64,000 bases of DNA, from NCBI GenBank assembly GCA_005784505.1, contig VCAZ01000096.1, positions 719,459-783,458 of the forward strand. Reading direction: 5' to 3'. Below, in pieces: positions 12,779 to 24,012 of this stretch. The number at the start of each line of letters is the position of its first letter. Position 1 is the stretch's first letter. The stretch is from Bagarius yarrelli. Taxonomy: Eukaryota; Chordata; Actinopteri; Siluriformes; Sisoridae. Made by a program: the position numbers and the translations under genes. Under the pieces are notes generated by a model. The model did no database searches, was not told the DNA's origin, and saw nothing but the letters and a program-made list of their open reading frames with translations.

Positions 12779-13030
12779 TTAACTTTTTGAGGCTTCGTGT
12801 CCATTAAATTCCACCATTGCGACTTTCTCTGTGGGGGAGGAGACTGACCCAGTGGCCACGCCCTCTGTGTTAGAGGGCTGGGCGGGGCCATGTCCTGTCT
12901 TTTTAGCAAATCCGCTGGCAATGTCTTCAAATGTGCGGCCTTTAGTCTCAGGGACCCAGAAGTAGGTAAACAGGAAGAAGAAAATGAGAAGGATGAGGAA
13001 GATTATAAAGACGAATGGTCCCATCACGCC
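12779..13030 (-). CDS. slc2a3: slc2a3 exon 10 (TM12 and cytosolic C-terminus, stop)
   Basis: Acceptor ctctctccag then GGCGTGATGG; 84 codons including TAA. Encodes VFIIF in TM12, the conserved VPETKGRTFEDIASGF, then a poorly conserved polar tail ending EASKS. The tail lacks the PDZ-type end found in GLUT1. Confidence 0.9.
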   Translation of the reverse strand, partial: GVMGPFVFIIFLILLIFFFLFTYFWVPETKGRTFEDIASGFAKKTGHGPAQPSNTEGVATGSVSSPTEKVAMVEFNGHEASKS

Positions 13031-15306
13031 CTGGAGAGAGAAGAGAAATTGGGATGCGTGGTTAATTTAAATCTCCTGGAGTCTTTTTTATACAACTAAG
13101 GAATTGTGGGTTAGGGGCCTTGCTCAGGGCCCAGCAGTGGCAGCTCAGTGGTGTTGGGAAGCGAAACCACTGTTTTTTTCTTTTGATTTTTGCTCTGAAT
13201 TCTTTCTAATAAAAGTGTTTGAAGGTTTTTTTCCTTTGTTTTTTGCCTAATGTTGCATTTAACTTTTTCAGTACTTTTTGTTTTGTATTTATATAACATT
13301 TTTATATTGTTTTGTTTCTCTTACATGGTCAGATGACAGTCATTATGAGAAAAAGTACTCCAAAAACAATTTTTTATGCTAAAAGAAATGCACAATAGAC
13401 AGTTTTTCAATTCCAATTGTTCTAAAGAACAAAAACATACTGTAGGTTCCTCAGGGATTATAATGTAATTGCTCTTACCAGCAGAAGCGGAAAGCACAGG
13501 CCTACCAAGAAGTTGGCCGTCCAGTTGGAGCAGCCGCCCACAGTCACCGCCGCTGGCCTCGCACCTTGAGCAAAGAGCTCTGTTGCAATAAACCACGGAA
13601 TTGGACCAGGGCCAATCTCGAATGTTGCTACAAACCCAAAAACAGCCAAGATGGCAATGTAGCTTATAAAAGGAGTTTCGCTCTGCAAAAAAAAAAAATA
13701 ATAACTCAGTAAGAAACATTTTTTCAGACAAACACATTTTGCTACAAAAGCTTTATTGATTTTAATGAATGGTGAGGAACAACATGAACATTCCAAGTCG
13801 TACATCAATGTCCTTCATAGCCCAGACATTCTGTGCAGACATCTAGAGCAAAAGTAGTGCACTGACAGATAACTTAGCTTTGACCTTCAACATTATGAGA
13901 TGGGTGAGGATAAAGCCCACAGTTAGATACAATACTAAGACCAGGTTAAACCACCTAATATAACTAGACCTAGTTTAAAGTATGTAATATGTGTTTATTG
14001 CATATAACCACAAACCATATCTGCTGTTGCCTCCATAGTTCTATTGCAGCCATCCAAAACTAGCGCTCCAGTCAGGTTTGCTGCTTGTTGTTCACACGGG
14101 TCCTTTAGTGAGTACAGAAAAGGTGAAATTAGCTAATAATACTACTGTCAGTGATGGAGCAACTTTCTATATATACATTTGCAAAAAAAAAAAAAAAAGG
14201 GTGCTAAATCGTTAGTTATTTTATATTATATCTTATATATTATCTAACCAGCACGCTGATAAATGCTGACACAAATTTTGGCAGACAACCTTATTCAGAG
14301 CAACTTACATTTATACAACTGAGCAGGGGACCAAGAGTGGTGCTGGAAATTAAATCCTGATCTTCCAATTAGCAGTTTAACACCTTTACCACTGTGCTAC
14401 CGCTTTACCAAACTGTGTTCCAGCATAAAAATACTACTACTACCAAGATTGTGTAAAAGAACCCCTACTGAACATCTTCGTGATCAACTGGAACATTGAG
14501 TTTAGTCTAGACCGCCACACCTGAAATTATTGCTGGAAATCACTAATACTATCATACTGTAGCTGAGTAAGATAATCCCTCCTGACACATTCCACAAACT
14601 AGGGTAACGTTTTTCCAGAAGTGTTAAGCTTATTATAGGAGTAAGAGTAAGACCACGTCTGTTATAAAAAAGTGAAGTGTAAAAAATACATGTAAATGGT
14701 GTCTCAATACTTTTGTCTATATCATGAATTTTGTTTGGTTTTGGGTAAATTATGTTTTTACCTCATTGCATACATTCCAAGTTTCACATATTTAAAAAAA
14801 TAAATATTATAAAATATTTATTTTTATTATTTTAGACCTACTGTTATTTTTTTAGACCTACCAAAAACAAAAATCATATTCCATGTTAAAAATTAACTGA
14901 ATAATGTGCCAAAATAATTTTGCCCCGAAAGGGTTAAAAAAAGAAAAAGGAATAATTCGCCAGTAGACAATCAAAATGAAAAAATTTGTAAAGAGTTTAC
15001 GGTACAGAGAAAAAACCAGATCGCACTTACCACCAGCAGCTGAAGAGTGATGGTTATGATAAGAGCAAAAATGGCCATTCCTCCCAATCCAATCATCTGA
15101 AGTGTCCTTCGTCCTGCTCGCTCCACCAGAAAGAGCTGAAGCAGTTTGAAAAGCAGACTTCTGTTTCATTTGCTAAACTGTGAGAATTATACTATTCTAC
15201 AACATCCATCCATCCATCCATCCATCCATCCATCCATCCATCCAATCATCCATCCACATATCTATCCAGCCATTCATTCATTCATCCATCCATCCATTCA
15301 TCCATG

Positions 15307-15388
<82 letters not shown>

Positions 15389-18300
15389 AACACAAGAATG
15401 GAACCCACAAGCCGGGATATGTAATTGCTAATCATTCATTATTAGTAAATGTATCATTCAGACAACACCTGACTCCTAACACCAGACATAGCAATCATCC
15501 AGTATTTGTTTAAACAGGACAATGCACACCACTAGAGCACAGAATGGGTTTGTGACAAGTCATAACCTCAGACAGCTTAAATAAACCAGGAACAGAAACT
15601 GCAGAATGAAAAAAACAAAAACAAAACAAAACTGGAGCTCTGATTCAGAAACCGGCTGTCAGGTTTCTGTCTGAGAGCTAACAAACAACACATTTTCTAA
15701 GCAATTTTGTGTCATTATATAAATACATAGAGGTGTCCTGCACTCACCGAGACCACTGTGAAGACAGTGTTCACTGCTCCTGCTCCTATAGTGGCATATA
15801 TGGGCTTAGTGATATTTGCCTTCTTGAAAATTTCTGTGGAGTAATAAAATACCTAGGGGACATCCAGGAATACATTAAAGACAGACTGATAAATGGGACG
15901 AAAAATCCTGCATGGGACAAAAGGGACAAAAAATCCTCTAAGCTAAAACCTCTAAGTCTAAGCTGGAGCCACATCGCTAACAACACTAGCTTTTTTTTTT
16001 ACAAGTACATTAAGTAGCTTTTTGTAGAATATAAATAAATATAAATAAAATTAGTCAGGACAGTGTTGGCTTTCAGTGTGAGACTCGAGTAACCTCGGAC
16101 AGCAAGAACAGGTTTATTATATCAATTTATCTTGAAGATATAAACAGTAATATGAAAAAACAATAAATGAATTGCTGCTAGTAGTCAGGGTAAAAAGTAG
16201 AAATTTCCCCACTGTAAGTGTCTACTTATCATATCACACGAGTCATTAAGCATCTCCATGACCTGCAATCAGTTAACTATATAAACCAATCAATTTCTGG
16301 ACTCTTATGATAAACTACACTGATGATCTTTACTGCAAAAGTGAAGATGAATACATCACTTCATACTTACTGCATTGATTCCAGACAGCTGCTGTGAGAG
16401 GTTCATGACGATGGCAATGATGATGGGCTGACGGTAAATTGGGTTGCAGAACAGCTCCGGGATGGACACTTTTTTTTCCATGGCCATCTTAGTAGCTTCC
16501 TCTTTCATCTCCTGAACATCATCCTCAATGTCGTCATTTCCACGAAGCCGGACCAACACTGAATGATAAACATACAGAAAAAAATACATTGATCTCTAAT
16601 CCATATCTTCTATATTTTTCACAATAAAAGAAACTGTTGTAAAAAATTTTTAGTCAGTAATTTCGAATAAATATGTAAGGAACTGACAGAAAGAAAGTTT
16701 TAATATTTCCTCACTATACTCTGAGGCCTGAGGAACATTCCTATAATCTCTAAAATAAAAATGGCCCCAGAAAGCTTTGTCACATCCCGGTTTAAGTTAT
16801 TCGGCTACTGCTGGGCATCTACCGAAAATAGATGAAGGAACCTCAGGTGTAATGTAGTAATACTGTGAATTTCTCATATGGGATGAATACAGTGTCTGTC
16901 GGTCTATCTATGTATCCTATGCATCTATCCATCCATTCATCTCACCCTTCCATCTATCCACCCATCCATCCATCCATCCATCCATCCATCCATCCATCCA
17001 TCTATCCAATTATCCATCTATCCATCCATCTCATCCTTGCATCCATCTATCCAATTATCCAATTATCCATCCATCCATCCATCCATCCATCCATCCATCC
17101 ATCCATCCATCCATCCATCTATCCAATTATCCATCTATCCATCCATCTCATCCTTGCATCCATCTATCCAATTATCCAATTATCCATCCATCCATCCATC
17201 CATCCATCTCATCCTTCTATCCATCCATCCACCCATCCATCCACCCATCTATCTACCCATCCATCTATCCATTTATCTTATTCGTTCTTATCCTTGCATC
17301 CAAGCATGGACAATTATTCAAAGCATTTCACTATGCATTGTATTACATATGATTTTCTATGTGACAAATAATAAAATTTAAATTTCGATTCTTCAGCGTT
17401 ACTATAGAAATAGAGACAGATCTTACCTTTGCGAGCGTTGTCCTCCTCCTGCATGTTAATGAGCAGGTATCTGGGACTTTCTGAGCAAAACAGCAGCATG
17501 ATGCTTTGCAGTACTGCAGGCAACACTGTCAGTCCCAGCAACAGTGGCCAAAGGAGTTGAGAACCCAGCAAGCTATCCAAACCTAGAATCTGCCATGATA
17601 ACATAACTGTTTACCGAGTTCTATTGTAATATTTTAAAAGATTTTAAATAAAAGATTTAAACAAGTCATTAAAATCAATTAAAACACCTGCTTGATAGTG
17701 TTTCGATTTTCTTAGTGCAAACAGCACAGCTTTTGATGTTCAGGTATTGACTGCACTAGAGCTGGCTCTGAGATGTTAGCAAAAGAACTTCTGTAAGTTC
17801 CTAACCCTAACCCAAATCCAAATCCAAACCCAAACCCAAACTCTAACCCTTTTTTCATTAGCATGTTTCACATATGCTCAATCTGATTCTGAATTGGGAA
17901 ATTTAGAGGCCATGTTAACATTTTGAAAACTTTGTCACGTTTCTCGAACTATTCCTGAACACTGTTTTTCAGGTTTCTCTATTTTGGACATGTTCTGCCT
18001 CAGACATCTAGCCATCACAGTTTGGGAGGGACCATTGTGCGCTCCTACACTCATATATTAAGCAAAAATATTTTTATTGTTAGAACAAAATCAAATTGAC
18101 GTCAAAGAAAAATCATGATATTTGACAGCATGTCATGTTAGACTAATTTGAACAGGACACGATCATAACACGTCACCACGGTGTGGGTGTGGGTGTGTGA
18201 GTGGGGGGGGGGGGGGGGTATAGGGGCGCAAATCTACAATCCCGTCTTGGGTGCCACCGGAGCCTGGGTGGTGAAGAATCCTTACTTTACCATAAGTAGT

Positions 18301-21300
18301 TTGAATGTTATAACTGTTCGTGGGCAGTGGTGGCTCAAATGGTTAAGGTGCTGAGTTGCTGATCTAAAGACCAGAAACACCTGGGTTTAAGCTCCACCAC
18401 CGGCCAGCCAGCCACTGTTGGGTCCTTGAGCAAGACCCTTAACCCTTCCTGCTCCAGGCGCGCTGTATCATAGCTGACCCTGCGCTCTGACCCCAACTTA
18501 CTAAGATGGGATATGCGAAAAACACTGCATTTCATTGGCTCTGTACATGTACCCTGGACAACGACAATAAAGTTGAATATTTATATATTTATTTTATTTA
18601 TTTAACTACATTGACGTACATGTTGACGAGATCATAAAGTTCAGGTAGTTGTCAGAATGTAGGAAAATGTTTATATTGTCTATAAAGCACATTTACCTGA
18701 GCTATTAGAATGCCAATGACAATCGCTAACTGGTGAAGAGTGCCGAAAGCTCCTCTCAGTGCTGTCGGGGCCAGTTCACCCACATACATAGGTGTCAGAC
18801 CCGTATAAAGACCGCAGAAGACACCAATGACCAAACGGCCAAGAATCACCATCTCATATGATCGGGACACACTTGATAAGCCCATCAGTCCACCACCGAT
18901 CAGAGCCAAGATATTGCACAGGAGCATAGATTTGCGTCTGTGTAGAAAAAATGAAGAAAGGGGGAAGATTTAATAACTTTATGAAGCATCAAATGCATTT
19001 ATTAACTTGTTAAATAATCGAAATAATAGTAAAACAGGGTTTAAAGATTTGAAGATTGTGAGGGTGAGTTAAATTAAAACCTTTTATAAAACTGTATACA
19101 CATTTTTACTTAACCCTAGTCTACAGAATCATTCTCCTAAATTCACCTTTCAGTTAAAAACAACTATACAAAATGACTGCCTGTCAAACGAATGAAACCG
19201 AGTTTACATTTTGAATTTTTGACATTATTCCTGCTAAGGTTTTTCCACCGCTGACTTCTTATTTCTCTTTTTCTCTCTCTATCTTTTAGTTATCTCTCTT
19301 TTTTTATACTCTCTCTCTCAAGTGCCTGACCCTTACCAATTTTAGTTCTTTTTTACATTATTCCTGTTAAAGTTTGTCCACTGCTGACTTCTTATTTCTC
19401 TCTCTAATTCTCTAATACTCTTTCTCTCTTATTCTCCTACTCTCTAATTCTCTTTCTCGCTCTCTCTCTCTCTTTTTAATGTGATCGTGTTTACAACACA
19501 CGTTTTAGTTTAAACAACCCAAAGTGCAGCTCGCATCGAATGGGCACTTCAACTCAAATTAACAATTTTTAGTACAGTAGTCCTTCATTTTGTGTACAGC
19601 ATTTGACAGACGCCCTTATCCAAAGCAACTAACAATTAATTCATTTATACAACTATGCAATTGGGGGTTAAAAGCCTTGCTCAAAGGTCCAATGGTGGTA
19701 ACTTGGTGGTGCTGGGAATCAAACTCACAATCTGGTTTGCAGTCCAGAACCTTAACCACTGATCTACCACTTCCCCTAGTTATCTCTCTTGACCTAAAAG
19801 ACCAGCTTGCTTTGGCTTGTAACTTACCTCCCAAACTTAGTGACCATCGTACCTACAAAGACAGCACCAATCATGCCACCAGCACTGAATATAGCTACAG
19901 CAAAACTCCACAAGTTAGTAACGGTGGATTCGTCCATGGGTTGGCCATAGCGTTCCAGAGAGGCTTTTCTGAAGAAGGCCTGAACTTTCTTTTTTTTTTT
20001 ATTTTAACATACAAGACACAGAAAGAAAGAAAGAAAAAATGAATCTTATAAATAAACATCTACCCACACAGAACATGCATGGAATAAAATAAAATTGACA
20101 TAAGCTAATAAAAGAAAAAAGAAAAACTAATTAAGTGATTTAGTAATGCAATTAAGTGATTGTTTAAATATACAACATATTACTATTATTTTAATTGTCA
20201 TCGTCATTATTATTATTATTATAAGGTACCTCATAAGGTGCATTAATGACTCCTGTATTGTAGCCAAACTGCAGAGATCCAATAACTGCCGTGGACACAC
20301 AAAACAACAAATGACCCGTCACCTGCTTTTTCTGCAAATAAAAGAATTTTTATTAAAAAAAACACACAACAAAAGTGAAGATGAAAGAATATGTTTTAAT
20401 TAGATAACAACTAAATGTGCCCATGAGATTAGTGAGAAAATAGGGCATGCAGCTGGTACACACACACACACACACACACACTATTGCAACATCATGGCAG
20501 TTTAGACATTCCTCATTTGCTCTTTTCAGCAAGTTACAAAATAAAGTTAGTGCAATCATTAAGAACTGAAAATGTTCTCAAGATGTTTTTATAGTTAAAG
20601 AGCACGAATAACCTGTTGGACATGAATAACAAAAATGGTTTATTTAATTATGAATTTTGTTTAAGGCTCGATCTGACATGAAATAAAACATCCCCTAGAT
20701 TAGTGGCTCCCAAATTAGGGGGGAGGACCAAAATTGGGAAGGAAAACTGAAGCTATAATAAGTGATGTATGGAAAGACTGGTGTGAAGACAGCAGACTTT
20801 TAGGTCTGGATCTCCCTCTAGCCGTTATTAATGCAGAGTTTGATGCTCTCCTAAATATTCCTTTTTATAAATGTGTATAAAATGCGTCCCCTGATCCATA
20901 AAAACGCAGCTCATGTTCAGTGGACATGTACTGAGTGGCAGTCTGCATCAGCTGCATCGCCGTTACTAAAAAAATACTCTGATATATCTAATTCCTGCAT
21001 TTCAAAAATGTTCACTTTATTGTGAAGGCAAGTTTAAGAGAATCTGTTGATAACAATTAATACTGTTACATAAAAAATGTAGACGCTGTGCATTTAGTGC
21101 TTTTATGCTGTTTTTTTTTGTTTTTTTTTGACGAAAACATTTAGGAACGACTCCTCTTGGTTATTCAAATAAGCTTAGGTAAAAACACATTTCTGTCTAT
21201 GGACACAGCACAGAGTTGTGCAACATAACTGTCTTACACTAATAAGACATGGACGCTACAAAGGGAAGTGAAGTTAGGTTGATTCTAAGGGCCAAACTTT

Positions 21301-22449
21301 TTAAAGAGCCCCAGAGATCTGTTTTATTAGTAGTTACAGTATGGAATGGGTCGAGATTCATGGGTCTTTCATAGGGACCAAAATTGCTAGCAATTGTGTC
21401 ACTTGCTATGCCTCAGAAAATTTAGGTTCAGGTTCTGCTCCTCCGTTGTTTTACTGGTTATTCGCCATGTCGCTTTCAATCTCTCTAAATATATCTTAAA
21501 AATAAATTTACATAATATAACTCTTTCATTTTCTAAAAAAATATCCACAGTTACTCTACTGTTGGCTGTCGTGTCCCGTTTTTTAAGGACAGAAGGAGCA
21601 TCTAAGATTTAATCAGACACCTGATGATAACCTCCATATGTGTTTTTGAACATCGTTTTTCAGATTTCACATCTGGAAATGCTATTCGGGCAGCACGGTG
21701 GCTTAGTGGTTAGCACTGTTGCCTCACAGCAAAAAGGCCTGGGATAGACTCAAGCAGATCTCCATGACCCCGATTAAGGGAATACGCAGGTATAGAAGAT
21801 AAATAAATGACTAAAATGCTATTCAATTTTTTTTATAGGTGGATAAGGAGGTTTGAGGTGCGGGAAATGTTCCAGTTCCTCCCAAAGGTGTGAACTGAGG
21901 TTAAATCAGAGTCAGGGCCCCTGTGCAAGACACTCAATTTTACCACGGTAACCATAACATACCGCATCATAGAGCTGAGGGCTTTGTGCACGGGGGCATT
22001 GTCATGCCGGAACAGTTGTTAAGCTAAAAGTAAAATGTTACAACAAACATAGACCTTCTAGGCAACGATAGGTGTGCTTGGAAGATATCGACAAACCTAT
22101 ATAGTGTTAATATAACCTTTAATCTGTATATTGTGAAAAAAATGACTTTTTTGTTGGTGCGCACAAAATACAATTAGCTTCGAAAACAACAAAGTGCACC
22201 ACATGCTGCAGATATACTCAATGTTGACCCACAATCTGTCGCTCTCTCTCTCTCACACACACACATACTGTTTACTATACTACTCAAAGAAAAACTTGCA
22301 TACAAGTTCTTAAGTTCACACAATTTTTTTACGCAATTTTTATTTCAAAGCAAACATACCAAAGTTCTAATCCTTTTTATAGGATTAGTAAAAAAAAACC
22401 CTAAAACCCTCAAGCATCTTACTTTGTTGCCGTCTTCCATCTTCTCCAT
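12779..22449 (-). CDS. slc2a3: Facilitative glucose transporter, class I, GLUT3-like (ten exons)
   Basis: A 12-helix MFS sugar uniporter of the plasma membrane that moves glucose down its gradient. All ten exons have GT-AG borders and compatible phases and join into 512 aa. Exons of 241, 163, 188, 105 and 204 nt match the sizes I recall for class I GLUT genes. Seen motifs: GYNTGVINAP in TM1, FGRRKSM after TM2, GELAPTALRG, QQLSGINA in TM7 (the QLS that marks glucose-selective members), ERAGRRTL, GPGPIPWF in TM10, SNWTANF and VPETKGRTFEDIASGF before the C-terminal tail. FLVERAGRRTLQMIGLGGMA, GGCSNWTANFLVGL and the C-terminal VFIIF region fit GLUT3 better than GLUT1 or GLUT4. Oddities: no N-glycosylation sequon in the first extracellular loop, a new one (NIT, residue 304) in the TM7-8 loop, and SESPR in place of PESPR. 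The paralogue (a or b) is not decided. Confidence 0.85.
13086..13168 (-). mobile_element. SINE family A fragment in slc2a3 intron 9
   Basis: Partial minus-strand copy ('ggccttgctcagggcccagc'), starting about 55 bases upstream (in gene direction) of the exon 10 acceptor. Confidence 0.6.
13479..13682 (-). CDS. slc2a3: slc2a3 exon 9 (TM10-TM11)
   Basis: 204 nt, phase 0 at both ends. The acceptor follows a run of twelve T in the gene sense. Encodes FEIGPGPIPWFIATELFAQG and SNWTANFLVG, which carry the glucose-contacting E and W residues of TM10-11. The donor is CTG|gtaaga. Confidence 0.92.
14270..14405 (-). mobile_element. Degenerate SINE family A in slc2a3 intron 8
   Basis: Minus-strand copy recognised by 'gagcaacttacatttataca' and 'tgatcttccaattagcag'. 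It is diverged and internally deleted. Confidence 0.55.
14440..14730 (+). mobile_element. Element R1 copy in slc2a3 intron 8
   Basis: Shares 'ctgaacatcttcgtgatcaa', 'attataggagtaagagtaag' and the terminal 'caatacttttgtctatat' with other R1 copies. Confidence 0.5.
15031..15135 (-). CDS. slc2a3: slc2a3 exon 8 (TM8-TM9)
   Basis: 105 nt, phase 0. Encodes LFLVERAGRRTLQMIGLGGM, including the conserved E-R-A-G-R-R loop. The acceptor is ctgcttcag and the donor GTG|gtaagt. Confidence 0.92.
15203..15389 (+). repeat. (ATCC)n then (TATC)n array in slc2a3 intron 7
   Basis: About 12 atcc units, a mixed stretch, then about 21 perfect tatc units. The long Ser/Ile/His frames across it are artefacts. Confidence 0.95.
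15748..15852 (-). CDS. slc2a3: slc2a3 exon 7 (TM7 end, TM7-8 loop, TM8)
   Basis: 105 nt, phase 0. Encodes VFYYSTEIFKKANITKPIYA and GAGAVNTVFTVVS. The ANITK segment is the extracellular TM7-8 loop and contains an N-X-T sequon. The donor is TCG|gtgagt. Confidence 0.92.
16371..16558 (-). CDS. slc2a3: slc2a3 exon 6 (cytosolic loop and TM7)
   Basis: 188 nt. Encodes VRLRGNDDIEDDVQEMKEEA, the cytosolic loop helices, then YRQPIIIAIVMNLSQQLSGI of TM7 with the Q-Q and N residues that bind glucose. The donor is GCA|gtaagt. Confidence 0.92.
16909..17280 (+). repeat. (ATCC)n array with an internal 117-base duplication, slc2a3 intron 5
   Basis: Tetranucleotide array interrupted by 'tctatccaattatccatcta' blocks. 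The block at 17001 recurs at 17118 with about 72 identical bases. Confidence 0.9.
17427..17589 (-). CDS. slc2a3: slc2a3 exon 5 (TM6)
   Basis: 163 nt. Encodes ILGLDSLLGSQLLWPLLLGL, then TM6 and CSESPRYLLINMQEEDNARK. The family signature here is normally PESPR. The acceptor is atggcag and the donor AAG|gtaaga. Confidence 0.92.
18198..18219 (+). repeat. Poly(G) tract in slc2a3 intron 4
   Basis: About eighteen consecutive G after 'gtgtgagt'. A poly-C stretch in the transcript; it could be length-variable or error-prone to sequence. Confidence 0.8.
18322..18582 (+). mobile_element. tRNA-like SINE, family B
   Basis: Starts 'cagtggtggctcaaatggtt' and ends 'gacaataaagttgaatattt'. A nearly identical copy lies at 32721-32968 and a deleted one at 23907-24012. 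The tail holds AATAAAG. It shares the 'ccttgagcaag.ccc' core with family A, but has a different 3' end. Confidence 0.7.
18697..18937 (-). CDS. slc2a3: slc2a3 exon 4 (TM3-TM5)
   Basis: 241 nt. Encodes RRKSMLLCNILALIGGGLMG, the YEMVILGRLVIGVFCGLYTG helix and MYVGELAPTALRGAFGTLHQ, ending LIAQ|gtaaat. GELAPTALRG is a strong class I GLUT signature. Confidence 0.93.
19597..19779 (-). mobile_element. SINE family A in slc2a3 intron 3
   Basis: Full-length minus-strand copy ('gacagacgcccttatccaaa' to 'accttaaccactgatctacc'), lying within 50 bases of the exon 3 donor. Confidence 0.75.
19828..19979 (-). CDS. slc2a3: slc2a3 exon 3 (first extracellular loop and TM2)
   Basis: 152 nt. Encodes AFFRKASLERYGQPMDESTV, then TNLWSFAVAIFSAGGMIGAV and the FGR junction. 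The loop is shorter than in GLUT1 and has no N-X-S/T sequon. The acceptor is aaagttcag and the donor GGGAG|gtaagt. Confidence 0.92.
20230..20331 (-). CDS. slc2a3: slc2a3 exon 2 (TM1)
   Basis: 102 nt, phase 0. Encodes KKQVTGHLLFCVSTAVIGSL and QFGYNTGVINAPYE, the canonical TM1 of class I GLUTs. The acceptor is tatttgcag and the donor GAG|gtacct. Confidence 0.92.
21620..22030 (-). mobile_element. Element R1 copy in slc2a3 intron 1, split by a SINE
   Basis: R1 blocks ('tgaggttaaatcagagtcag', 'gtgcaagacactcaatttta', 'ttgtcatgccggaacag') flank an inserted SINE at 21688-21813. Confidence 0.55.
21688..21813 (+). mobile_element. tRNA-like SINE, family D, with target-site duplication
   Basis: 'gggcagcacggtggcttagt' head and a degenerate box B. 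It is flanked by perfect 11-base direct repeats aaatgctattc at 21677-21687 and 21814-21824. The head is the one common to 'gcagcacggtggctcagtgg' fish SINE-like repeats. Confidence 0.75.
22423..22449 (-). CDS. slc2a3: slc2a3 exon 1 (start codon)
   Basis: 27 nt encoding MEKMEDGNK, phase 0, donor AAA|gtaaga. The first ATG is at 22449; a second in-frame ATG (22440) would shorten the protein by three residues. Supported by the in-frame junction to exon 2 and the TATA box about 100 bases upstream. Confidence 0.8.
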
Positions 22450-22551
22450 CTTCACACCAATTTCAAAATCCAAACGTAACAAGTTTAATCCTCACTTCTC
22501 TGCCAGACACACACGCTCTTTATCTTACAGGAAAATGGCGTGAGATATGCG

Positions 22552-22558
22552 TTATATA
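22552..22558 (-). promoter_or_regulatory. slc2a3: TATA box of slc2a3
   Basis: TATATAA on the minus strand, within CCTATATAACGC, about 105 bases upstream of the start codon. It predicts a start site near 22525 and a 5'UTR of about 75 nt. Placement inferred from sequence only. Confidence 0.45.
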
Positions 22559-23906
22559 GGATGTGAAAAGGAGGCAGTATAAAGTGTGTGATAAGTCAAA
22601 ACTAGTGTAGTGTCATTTCCTTTTAGTCTGTCATTGCGTCATCTTGAGGTTATTGCACGGCTGCGGAGATGAATGCAGAAGAAGGATGCCTGAAAGAAAA
22701 ACCAAACGCATTCGACTGAGCAGACATACTAAAAGAAACATCACCTCTGATACCTAAACCATTTTAGCATTTATGTAGAAGGTAAGTCAATTGGCCAAAT
22801 TGAGCATCTTGAAGATGTTTGGGTTCAGGTTCAAACTTTCATCTTAAAAAATGAACACGTTCTGGCAACATCCTGGTCCACTCTTAGAAATAATACTTCC
22901 TGTACTTTCTCTTCCTCCTACAGTTATCTTTTGCTCTTTGTGGTGTCTTTGAGGTCTCATTTTGCACCCTAAAGCTTCATATTTGTAGGTGATTGAAGGA
23001 CCAAACATAAAACAAGCATTTTCGACAAGCAAAGTACAAGGTCGTCTGCTTATGTTTCTAACAAGGTATAGAAGTGAGGAAAACTTAAACACATACCTGA
23101 CTTGTAAAATGCAGCCGTCTCTGTTTATAACCTACCTGTTTATAAACTACTGACTTTAAGCTCTGCTGTCTCTGTTCAGTGGTGTGACTATTTAATTAGT
23201 TTTTCCTTCGATTTCACAGGGTTGAGCAGGTCATCAAAGCTACAAACTTCAGAAAAAGGCTGGTCCCGTGACACTAGGTTGTGTGGAAACTTCGCTTGTC
23301 ATTTATACGTGACTTGTGTCATTGAGCATCCTACACGGCTTCCCACTTCAGACAGCTGAATCAAATACAGCCTTTGAGTCTCGTTTCCACAACAATGGGA
23401 CGTGGCGCGCATTCGGGTCATGTGCAAAAGCGGGTAGGAGGCAATCAAAGAAATAAGAAAAAAAAACCCAAGAAAACAAACATGTCTCTATTAGAAGGAT
23501 GATTAGCATAAACAGTGTGTATAAGGAAGTAGAATTTATTACATCATGGATGTCCTGCAAGGGACAACATTTCTTGATTCAAGGAAAAACATGTGATATC
23601 TTTATATTGCATGATATAAGATATACATACCAATTTGCTGTTTGAATACACTATTTAGCCAATATTGTCTTAGTTTAGATCCTGAGCTCCATAATGTGTT
23701 AAATAATCAGATTTAAAACACAGATTCCTGCAGATAAAGCCTAAAATAAAGAAGTGCCCTTTTACCCCCAAGCATTATTACTCCACATACTTACTGCACC
23801 ACGCTCTCTAACATCAACTAGCACTGTGCGATTAGTCAGTTGGTATGCTTTAAGATTCTCTATTTTCTTGCACCAAGTTGGGGGACCAAACCTCCCATCG
23901 AGGTTA

Positions 23907-24012
23907 AGGCGCTGAGTTGCTGATCTGGAGACAAGAAAGACCTGAGATGGGATATGTGAAAAAAAGAATTTCACTCTGCTGTAAAAAGTATATGTGACAA
24001 AATAAAGGCATT
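23907..24012 (+). mobile_element. SINE family B, internally deleted
   Basis: 'aggcgctgagttgctgatct' joins directly to 'gatgggatatgtgaaaaa' and the AATAAAGgc tail. The middle present in the copies at 18.3 and 32.7 kb is missing. Confidence 0.6.

Noticed and set aside
15146..15513. Ser/Ile/His-rich frames
   Set aside because: Products of the atcc and tatc microsatellites in slc2a3 intron 7.
16865..17381. 168-codon His/Pro/Ser-rich frame
   Set aside because: Microsatellite translation inside slc2a3 intron 5, on the strand opposite to the gene.
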